Positions 56,079 through 64,000 of a stretch of DNA of 64,000 nucleotides are shown here, one piece after another. Positions within the stretch are counted from its first letter, which is position 1, and the number at the start of each line of letters is the position of its first letter. Origin of the DNA: Karstenula rhodostoma CBS 690.94 (taxonomy: Eukaryota; Ascomycota; Dothideomycetes; Pleosporales; Didymosphaeriaceae); contig MU001507.1 in NCBI GenBank assembly GCA_010093485.1, forward strand, positions 1,190,844-1,254,843. Direction: 5' to 3'. Position numbers and translations under genes: made by a program. Under the pieces are notes generated by a model. It was not told the DNA's origin. It saw nothing but the letters and a program-made list of their open reading frames with translations, and did no database searches.

Positions 56079-56781
56079 TCTCCCCACCAAGCGCTACATG
56101 TTGCGTCGTGATTCGAACGAAGCACGTGCGGCGCGACCCCAACGTCGACCGCGCCGTCTCCACGGCCGTCGATCTGTTTCGAAACAGCCGCTCCACCGTT
56201 ACGCTGCGCTTAGCAAGGCGACAAGGCAACGAGGCGACGAGGCTCTGCTCCGTGAGCCGTTGACGCTGTCATGGGTCGTCGCTATTCTGCTCCCCTCCAG
56301 CGTCCCTACGCTCTGGCTCCCGTGCCATGCTTCCAGAATGCTTGCTTACCACGGACGCCAGAGACTCGCTGCAGGTCCGCTCTGCAGTGCTCAGCCCTAC
56401 CGCATATGGGACCATGCCCTGTTCGTGGCCGCCAGCCCTGTCTGTAGCGACCCTATCACCCCGGGGTGCGACTAAGCGCCCACCCCTCTCACGCCTGCAC
56501 TCACTGCGCAAAATTAGAATAGGTGCGCCCAGCCGCACAGCAAAACATCCTCAAACAGGCGCTTCTCTCTCCCCCGGCTCTCTCCCTTGTTCCGCATACG
56601 GAACGGCTCAGACACCTGCCAGGCCGCTTTGTGGACCACTCCACGTCTTTTGGGAGAGGCGCCAATGCCATGACCGCAGTTTCACCATCATCTGGCGAGT
56701 ACTCGAACGAATCCCTGTGTCAGATAATTCTCCGGGCGGCCTGTGTGGCCTTTGTTTAGGTGCACACAACGGCTGCCGCTC

Positions 56782-56789
56782 TGATATAA
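56782..56789 (+). promoter_or_regulatory. TATA-like box upstream of the Myb/SANT gene
   Basis: GATATAAA about 250 bp upstream of the ATG, followed by a long TC-rich leader. Confidence 0.35.
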
Positions 56790-57031
56790 AGTCGCCCCGT
56801 GCCTTAGCTTGGAGGCTCTTCAGATACCCAACCCAAACACACAAAAGCTCCTATTCCTTCGTTTCCTTGCTGTCTCGACTGTCTCCTACCTTTCGTTCCA
56901 GCATCACTTTCGTTCCCCTATCCTAATCCTAATACCCATCTCCTCTCGCTTCACCCTCTCGGTCACGCCTCCCCCATTCGCTGTCTCCTCCTCCATCTAT
57001 ATCTATTCCTCTCTCGTTTTTGTCTTTCTCC

Positions 57032-57836
57032 ATGATTGCAAACATGCCAAAGGCTGAAAGAGTCTCGTCGGTTAACCGCATTTCCGTCTCCACTGCATCG
57101 GCTGCGGGAGGCGGAGCGCGGAGTGCCGCGTGGTCTCAGAGCGACGATGAGACCTTGATCAAGGCACGCGCTCAAGGAATGAACTGGAACCAAATCTCCC
57201 CCAAGCACTTCCCTTCAAAATCTGCGAATGCTTGCCGCAAGAGGCACGAGCGCTTGATGGAGAAGCAGAATGCTGAGCAGTGGGATGGAGTCAGGCTAGA
57301 TGTCCTGGCCGAGGCCTACATGGAGGTTCGAAGTGAAATGTGGCGGATCTTGGGTGCCAAAGTAAACGAAAAATGGCAACTCGTCGAACAAAAGGTATGT
57401 CCAAAAACATGCCTCAAGCTTTCGATCAATTGAAACGCTCAATTCTCTGTTTTCGCAATCACGCTCGATGAGCTAACTTGTTGCATAGTGCATGGAGAAG
57501 GGATTGAAGAACCTCACGCAAGCGTCCCGCCAGGCGCAGAGGAAGCAGGGTACATACGAGATCAGCCATGATGACAGTGGAGTTGGCGTTTCTGACCTGG
57601 AAGAAGAGCCGAACGAGAACCCTTCGCCAGTGCTGACGGACACTTCCAACCATTTGCCTATGGTCTACCACCACCAGCAGCCCACGACCTTCCACCACCA
57701 GCATACGCGCGTGCCTTCTATCCACTCGATTCTGCAGCACCCGCAACACCCTCAGCATCCGCAGTCTATGTTGCAGCACCAAACCATGGGTCAGCCAACC
57801 ATGGGGTATACCTCCGCCTACCAACCACAGCATTAG
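57032..57836 (+). CDS. Myb/SANT-domain DNA-binding protein
   Basis: Exons 57032..57394 and 57489..57836 with a 94-nt intron; product 236 aa. A second ATG four codons in (57044) is an alternative start. Residues about 33-80 form a single Myb/SANT repeat: AAWSQSDDETLIKARAQGMN, WNQIS, HFPSKSANACRKRHERLM, with the regularly spaced Trp and the basic recognition helix typical of fungal Myb-like regulators. The following helix (RLDVLAEAYMEVRSEMWRILG) continues to a second Trp-containing segment. The C-terminal third is Gln/His/Pro-rich (HPQ tandem repeats, HHQQ runs), a likely disordered activation or interaction region. The target genes are unknown. The long pyrimidine-rich leader suggests strong or regulated transcription. 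Confidence 0.87.
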
Positions 57837-59374
57837 GTGCCATTGCTACGTCCTCGGGCCCTTTTTTTCTCTTTCTCGTTTCCAGTGGCTTCGGCTGTTT
57901 TCGAATATTTCCTCTTTTGTTTTTTCCGTCGACCTTCACGACCTCACGATCCCTCCATCGCTTTCTTGAAATACCTTGTACTACCACTACCACGCTCCTT
58001 GAAGGGACGAACCAGCATGATGGCAAACTCGGATCCATCCTTACCAAGTACACGCACGCCTAGAGATTGTGCTAGGCTTTTTTCTTTTTTCTCTCTCTCT
58101 TTTTTTTTAATCATCTCTCTATTCACATTTTGTTTCTCGTGTCTCCTTACTTGTAATCAGGCATGAACTTCCACAGACATTCGTTGTTTTCAGCATTACA
58201 AAGGGACGCACGCATAGCACTGGACAGGGGCATGGTATTCGGCGTTTCACTTCGCATCACTTTCATTAAAAGAGATATCACGAGAGGTGGCGCAGGGTAG
58301 GGCGCAGGAGCGCGTTCTAGATTTTTTGTATCTACATTTCCTAGCTTTCGTTATTTTCGACTATCTCTTTGGTCTCGAATTTCTATATTTCTTTATTTCC
58401 TTATCACTGGCATCACCTGCATCGGAGAGGAGTAAGCGTGTTTTCTGCATCATGATTGATATCGACATTACAGATGGGCCTCGTTGGCAAGGCCTGGTTG
58501 GCTCAGTGATACCCAGGTGGAGGAGATGGAGGAGAGCTAATGGAAAGGCGTTCAGCACGTTTCGAGTACAGTACTGAGACAGAAGTCTGAGTACAATCAG
58601 CCTACGTACCGCCTACACTGGGGTTACACATTGTGCTCAGACTGTTGTACTGGTGGCGTAGCAAAATGCTCATTTGATTATTTTTGGCTCTTTCAAGTTC
58701 GCACAACGAATCAGAGTGATGGGTGGGTCCACTCAACACTACATACAGCCTTTTCAAGTTGCGTGCAGTCTTGTCTAACTACAATAGTGCACTCCTCACA
58801 CTACAGGGGCTCTGGCATAGAAGCAATGGACAGACATGTCATCGTCCCTATGCTTTTTGTCATATGCAGCTTACATTAGGCCCATGATCTGTGCGCGCAT
58901 TGTATCTCGGAGGCCGCCCATTCGACTCCCATGTGTACCTGCATACTGCATAAGCCCACAAATGGCGACCCGTGGCCAACTTGTCCACCGGTCAGTCTAC
59001 TGCAAGTTCCCCTCAAGTCGCACAGCAGGAGGCTTCGCTGCCCTCCCCCATCAGCAGAGCCTCCTCGGACTGGTCAGACGCCATCCAGCTACCCCTCCTC
59101 CGGTCCTGAAGCATCACAATTCAATAAAGTCGTGCATGCACGAGTCCAGCAGCACTCGCACGTTGGCCGTGCCGCAAAAGCCGCAGTGTGCACCCCGCGT
59201 TAAAAATAGTGTCTCACCCGAGGAAAACGCACCCCACGATCGCGGGTCGATCTCGGGCTACGTCCAGAGGGGCTTAGTTTGGCCGTTTTGCGTATCGATG
59301 ACCTAACCAGTCGACTTTGGCCAGTGTGCACCGCCTCCAGCGCCCTTTGTGACCATGGAAGGAGCACACGAGCA
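57837..59374. other. Intergenic region with repeat copy 3
   Basis: About 1.5 kb. T-rich 3' flank of the Myb gene (a long CT/T tract at about 58078-58110), then repeat copy 3, then the sirtuin promoter. A short tRNA-like box-A string at about 58495 is not part of a tRNA. No gene called. Confidence 0.5.
58585..58642 (+). repeat. 58-bp inverted-repeat element, copy 3 (best preserved termini)
   Basis: The left end GTCTGAGTACAAT and the right end ATTGTGCTCAGAC are reverse complements at 12 of 13 positions. It matches copies 1 and 2 at 46/58 and 47/58 positions without gaps. No coding capacity. It resembles a very small MITE or a terminal-repeat remnant. Confidence 0.85.
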
Positions 59375-60582
59375 ATGCCCCCCGTTCGTGCCCCTCTCTT
59401 GCGCATCCCGTATACCTCCCCGCTGCCCGCACCCACCATAATCCCCGCCAGCGCAGGCACAGCCTCGGGCGCTATTGCTGCCCTCGCAGAATTCCTTGGC
59501 CGTTCCGAGCCGAAGGATGGGAGGACGCTGCTGCTCACGGGCGCGGGCATATCCGTCGCCTCGGGCCTGGCCGACTACAGAGGCACCAAGGGGACCTACA
59601 CGCTGAACAAGACGTACCGCCCCATCTACTACAATGAGTTCTGCGAGAACCACGAGATGCGCAAGCGATACTGGGCGAGGAGCTTCCTGGGGTGGACAAA
59701 CATGCTGAGGGCGCGGCCGAACGCGGGACACGAGGCCGTCGCAAAGCTCGGAGAGCTGGGCATCGTGGCGAGTGTCATCACGCAGAGTACGTCCAACCCC
59801 ACTTTCGTGCTGTCACGATACCGTTTCCGGGCCCGAAGAAACCTGTAGTAGGATGCTTGGAAGTGGAATGCTGACCCCCACTAGACGTCGACAGCTTCCA
59901 CCCAAACGCGCACCCCTCGCTACCCACCATTGAGCTCCACGGCTACCTCCGCACCCTGACTTGCCTCACCTGCAAGAGCTCCTACTCTCGGAACGACTTC
60001 CAAACCGATCTTGCGCGTCTGAACCCCGCCTGGGCCGCCTTCCTACAAGAGGTGCTCGCCACCGGCGCCCTCGACACCGAGAACCCAGACGAGCGGCGAA
60101 AGCGCGGGTTGAAGTCCAATCCCGACGGCGACGTCGACATCCCCGGCGCCCCGTACACGACATTCAGATACCCCGCGTGTCCTACGTGTCTCGAGAAAGG
60201 AGAGCACGCCGTGGGTGTGGACCACGATGGTGGGTGGAAGGAAGGAAGCACGGGAGGCGTGCTGAAGCCCAGTGTGGTCATGTTCGGCGAGAGTATTCCA
60301 CCCGAGAGAAAAAATGCGGCCGAGCAGGCCGTCAATGATGCGGAGAGGATACTAGTCGTAGGAAGCAGCTTGGCTACGTACTCTGCATGGCGCTTGGTAA
60401 AACACGCAAAGGAACTGAACATGCCGATTGGGATACTGAACATAGGTGGAGTGCGAGGTGAAGATACTTTCTTCGCGGATGTGCAAGAAGGAAACACCGG
60501 GCGGCACGCGGTCAGGTGCAGTGAGAGCGCGGATGTGGTGCTGCCGGAGGTCGTCAAGATGCTGGAGGGCAGTAAAATATAG
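59375..60582 (+). CDS. Sirtuin, NAD-dependent protein deacylase (SIRT4-like, probably mitochondrial)
   Basis: Exons 59375..59786 and 59885..60582 with a 98-nt intron; product 369 aa. The Rossmann part starts TLLLTGAGISVASGLADYRG at about residue 50. The NAD/catalytic motif is TQNVDSFHPNAHP at about 136-146, a variant of the common TQNVDxLHxxAG. The catalytic His is in ELHGYL near 155, and zinc is held by two CxxC pairs (CLTC near 162, CPTC near 236) separated by an unusually long insert that includes GDVDIPGAPYTTF. KPSVVMFGESIP and VVGSSLATYSAWRL follow. The N-terminus (MPPVRAPLLRIPYT) lacks acidic residues and would suit mitochondrial import. The spacing resembles SIRT4-type class II sirtuins. 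The acyl group it removes cannot be told from sequence. Confidence 0.9.
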
Positions 60583-61897
60583 GCCGTGCTGATGTTGACG
60601 CACGAACGTGTATTGCATGTATGTATAACTTCGAGTCTTCGGAAAGGCTGATAGATTCAAAAGGTCCCAATGAAGACTCGTTACACGCTTTGTGTACAGG
60701 CTTCGATGCTATTTTTATATCCCCAGGGTGTTCAATGCTCCTTGCCTGTTCATAACAGATACGTACTTCGATAGCAGGCCTGTGTACGAGCCAGGTGCTA
60801 CCCCGCGAATAGGGAATATCCTATTCTACAGCTTTCGGCATATCCCATGGATGCGAATCTGGAAGAGGAGACATTGTCGGGTCCGATGTCCAGTCACGAG
60901 CAGAAGCGCGGGGAAAGGGGTTTCACGTTCATGAAGCCGAGGATCTACAAATCCCTGGTCCTTGTTCGCTAAGCAAAAGCGGCTCGGTAGAACAGATATC
61001 GCCTGAACCTATCTCGGTAACAGAAGACGGCGATTCAATGCAGAATGCAGCATGGTTTGCACGCTATCGTCCAGAGACATTCCATCCACTTTTGTTTCGC
61101 ACGACGCACTCCGGGGCTTTCGATCATAGCCAACACCACGGCGTCAGTAGCTGTGCATCGCACTTACATTCTGACTGGACTGTGGATGTGTTTATAACAA
61201 GCTTCGCGGTTCAGACCAGACGAAATTGGCTGTCGACATGCGACTCGCGTGGTTGCCCCCGTACTACCTGTGATCGCCAGGCACACCATCTGCAACCGAA
61301 CAAACAGGTCTTCACCGATTTTGGAACATCCTTGCACTACCAAGGACTTATGGCGTCCATATAACGCCCCGCATGAATCAATCACTTGGCCATCCACCCA
61401 ACACAATAGTCATTTCATCCGAGATTTGTTGTGCGAAGCAAGTTAGTGCCCCTGTCCCCGTATTAACCCGGTCCAATCCCCTGTGCACGTACGCGATAAC
61501 AGATAGACCGCACGATTCGAACCAAAATACGCGTAACGAGCGTGCTTGCATACAATCTGCTCTTCGTAGTCGTGGAATACCTTGAGATATGGTAGTCGTG
61601 GAATATCTTGAGATATGGTAGTCGTGGTTCAATGTCCTCCGCAGCATGTAGCATCCAGGAAGGCTCCTTCGGCCGCGACTACTGCCTTCTTCAGATACTC
61701 CTGCTTGGCCTCAGCGCACAGCATCTGTTAGCGTACGCAGCCTCGTCCCTAAAGGCGATCCTCCGTTCTTAGTACTACCATGGGTATATTGTATAAGTAT
61801 TACAGTTTCTCCGTCCACTATCTGCAGGCCTGCGACACGGACGTTCGCCTCCTCTTCGTTGATCATTTTCTCGGTTCCGAGGCTCACACTCTGCACG
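60583..61897. other. Intergenic region upstream of the beta-glucosidase gene
   Basis: About 1.3 kb. It contains an imperfect palindrome (AATAGGGAATATCCTATT, about 60808-60825), the 26-bp tandem repeat and the GH3 promoter with a TATA-like stretch at about 61787-61798. No gene called. Confidence 0.5.
61566..61627. repeat. 26-bp tandem repeat, 2.4 copies
   Basis: Two 26-bp units (61566-61591 and 61592-61617) differ at one position (C/T), followed by a 10-bp partial third. It lies about 270 bp upstream of the GH3 start codon. Confidence 0.93.
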
Positions 61898-64000
61898 ATG
61901 GTCCTAACTGTTCTACTGTCTTTATCTTCACTCGCGGCGGGTGCGGTTATCGAGAAGCGCGCAGCGCCAGCCGGTTTTGTTGCTCTCCCCTCATACCCAG
62001 CACCGCATGGCGGATGGGTTCCGGAATGGAGCGACAGTTTCCAAAAGGCCGCACAAGTCGTAGCAGGCCTGACTTTGGCTGAGAAGACGAACCTTACTTC
62101 TGGGTCTGGTATCTTTATGGGACGATGTGTCGGCAACACGGGCAGTGCATTAAGAGTTGGCATCCCGCAACTTTGTCTCCAAGACGGTCCGCTGGGCGTC
62201 CGTAATACCGACCACAACACGGCATTTCCGGCTGGTATCACGATTGGCGCCACTTTCGACAAAGATCTTATGCGCCGTCGTGGTGAGGCGCTGGGTGAAG
62301 AGTTCCGAGGAAAGGGCGTCAACGTCTACCTAGGGCCGTCTGTAGGGCCTCTTGGCAGGAAGCCCTTGGGAGGAAGGAACTGGGAGGGCTTCGGATCGGA
62401 TCCTGTGCTTCAGGCGTACGGCGCTGCCCTGACCGTCGAGGGTGTTCAAAGCAAAGGTGTCATCGCCACGATCAAGCACTGGATCGGAAACGAACAGGAG
62501 AAGTACAGGATGTACAGCATTATTCAGGACGGTATCTCCTCGAATATCGACGACAGAACTTTGCATGAGCTTTATGCCTGGCCATTTGCTGAAGCTGTCC
62601 GTTCTGGCGTTGGCTCGGCAATGGTTGCTTACAATGCGGTGAGTGACTTTCTGTTCCGACGAACCGCCATCTACTTGGAGATCAGAGTAGAGAGGTCATT
62701 CTAAGCAGTGCGAAAGCGTACGCAACTTTAAATTCAGCCTTGAATCATTGGAACTCATACCCAACGTTCCGTGTGGTTGCTGATAGGTGTTCTAGGTCAA
62801 TGGGTCAGCATGCTCGCAAAACAGCTACCTTATCAACAACATCCTCAAAGACGAGCTTGGCTTCCAAGGCTTCCTCATGTCGGACTGGTTAGCTCAGATT
62901 TCCGGTGTACCCTCTGCTCTTGCCGGACTAGACATGTCCATGCCTGGCGATATCCACACGGTTCCTCTCGTCACTGCCCAGTCTTACTGGATGTACGAGT
63001 ACTCGAGAGCTATCCTGAATGGCTCTGTTCCTGTTGACCGATTGGATGACTCTGTTACCCGCATTCTTGCAGCATATTATCAGATGGGGCAAGACAAGAA
63101 CTATCCTGAGCCCAACTTCTCCGCAAACACACTGGATGCCGAAGGACCTCTTTACCCTGGGGCTGAACCCGGTTCACCCAGAGGAATTGTCAACAAATTT
63201 GTGGACGTCCAGGGAAATCATGCAGTCGTTGCAAAGGAAGTAGCTCGCGATGCTATCACTCTGCTAAAGAACGTCAACGGCACCTTGCCGTTATCGCTCA
63301 AGGCAAACCTCAAAGTCTTTGGAACAGATGCGGAGAAGAACCCCGATGGGATTAATTCCTGTGCAGATCAAGGGTGCAATAAAGGCACACTCGGCATGGG
63401 TTGGGGTAGCGGCTCCGCTCGCTATCCGTACATGGACTCGCCCATTGACGGTCTCAAATCTCGTGGCGCCAACTACTCCTTCTACAACAGCGATTCTTTT
63501 CCTTCAAATTCGAATCCTTCGCCGAACGATGTCGCACTAGTGTTCGTTACTGCGGACGCAGGAGAGAACTACATCACAGTCGAGAACAACAACGGAGATC
63601 GTGATAGCTCTAAGCTGAACTTGTGGCACAATGGCGATAAATTGGTCAAGGACGTTGCTGCTAAGTATTCCAACGTCGTGGTCATCGTGCACACTGTGGG
63701 CCCTGTACTCTTGGAGCAATGGATCGATCTCCCTTCCGTCAAAGCCGTTCTCTTCGCACATTTGCCGGGCCAAGAAGCCGGCGACAGCTTGATGCAAGTC
63801 CTCTACGGTGACGTCTCGCCGTCAGGCCATCTCCCGTACACAGTCCCGAAGTCGGAGAACGACTACCCCAAGAGTGTATCATTGGTATGTCAACACCTCA
63901 ATGGAATCACAGACAACGCTGACCAGTTTCTCCACTACAGGTTAGCGATGTCGTTCTAGCTCAGCCACAGGACACATTCACAGAAGGTCTATACGTTGAC
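61898..64000 (+). CDS. Secreted GH3 beta-glucosidase, cut by the right edge
   Basis: Exons 61898..62638, 62796..63884 and 63941..beyond 64000; introns of 157 and 56 nt; 630 residues visible. The signal peptide [17 protein letters not shown] is followed by IEKR, a possible Kex2 site. The catalytic (beta/alpha)8 part has [31 protein letters not shown] (substrate-binding Arg/Asp region), KHWIGNEQE and GFLMSDWLA near residue 277, whose Asp is the family nucleophile. The second domain ([58 protein letters not shown]) is present up to the last intron, so only the fibronectin-III-like end is missing from the window. The enzyme releases glucose from cellobiose and other beta-glucosides outside the cell. 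Confidence 0.93.

Larger units (their letters stand above)
55556..57031. other. Intergenic region with TC-rich leader of the Myb gene
   Basis: About 1.5 kb. It contains GCTCAC repeats (about 55914-55942) and CGTCGCCCTCGC repeats (about 56034-56078). A GATATAAA box at 56782 and a pyrimidine-rich 5' leader (about 56850-57030) precede the Myb gene. Frames of up to 211 aa here reflect base composition, and no gene is called. Confidence 0.5.

Noticed and set aside
55840..56926. Frames of about 200 residues before the Myb gene
   Set aside because: They are driven by simple repeats (CTCACG, CGTCGC) and the pyrimidine-rich leader.
58489..58575. tRNA-like stretch with a box-A-like TGGCTCAGTGA
   Set aside because: The downstream GTTTCGAGTAC only vaguely resembles box B and no acceptor or anticodon stem could be paired.
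53739..64000. FAD oxidoreductase, Myb protein and GH3 enzyme as a biosynthetic gene cluster
   Set aside because: No backbone synthase (PKS, NRPS, terpene) is present, the genes are far apart, and a sirtuin lies between them.

Overview
The window is nuclear DNA of a filamentous ascomycete (Pezizomycotina). Coding exons are joined by short introns, mostly 43-100 nt, with GT...AG ends and CTAAC/CTGAC-type branch sites, and the proteins match ascomycete orthologues along their length. A dothideomycete is my best guess at class level, but this is an inference. There are 21 protein genes (20 complete, one cut by the right edge), one relic of a DNA-repair gene, and a small dispersed inverted-repeat element in three copies. 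No rRNA, tRNA, CRISPR or bacterial-type element was seen.

Layout. 0.9-2.3 kb: a beta-hydroxyacid dehydrogenase (-). 3.0-10.2 kb: the PI3P 5-kinase FAB1 (-). 10.4-14.2 kb: a probable shelterin TPP1-like protein (+), divergent from FAB1. 15.3-18.1 kb: a patatin-type lipase (+). 18.6-26.5 kb: three minus-strand genes, namely an AT-hook/membrane protein, the K+/H+ antiporter KHA1 and a GH92 alpha-mannosidase. 26.5-28.7 kb: gene-poor, with an O6-alkylguanine-DNA alkyltransferase relic and repeat copy 1. 28.7-30.7 kb: a DUF1989 protein (+). 31.1-32.8 kb: a secreted protein (-) with repeated SW-G-KR motifs, which looks like a Kex2-processed peptide precursor. 33.9-38.2 kb: QRI7 (-) and a second patatin lipase (+) from a short shared promoter. 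38.5-41.2 kb: TFIIIA (-) and the RNA polymerase subunit RPB6 (+), also divergent. 41.7-46.8 kb: S-formylglutathione hydrolase and the tRNA exportin LOS1 (+). 48.8-52.0 kb: a cAMP phosphodiesterase with a receiver-like N-terminus (+). 53.7-55.6 kb: a secreted FAD oxidoreductase (+). 57.0-57.8 kb: a Myb/SANT protein (+). 59.4-60.6 kb: a sirtuin (+). 61.9 kb to the right edge: a GH3 beta-glucosidase (+).

Functional themes. Most genes are conserved housekeeping genes, not a metabolic cluster. TFIIIA, RPB6, LOS1 and QRI7, within about 13 kb, all touch 5S/tRNA transcription, tRNA modification or tRNA export; this may be coincidence. Secreted carbohydrate enzymes (GH92, GH3), the FAD oxidoreductase and the peptide precursor form the extracellular component. 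The most novel items are the SWGKR-repeat precursor (31122-32793) and the 58-bp inverted-repeat element. Exon boundaries were set by eye from splice signals and reading frame; every multi-exon model given sums to a whole number of codons.
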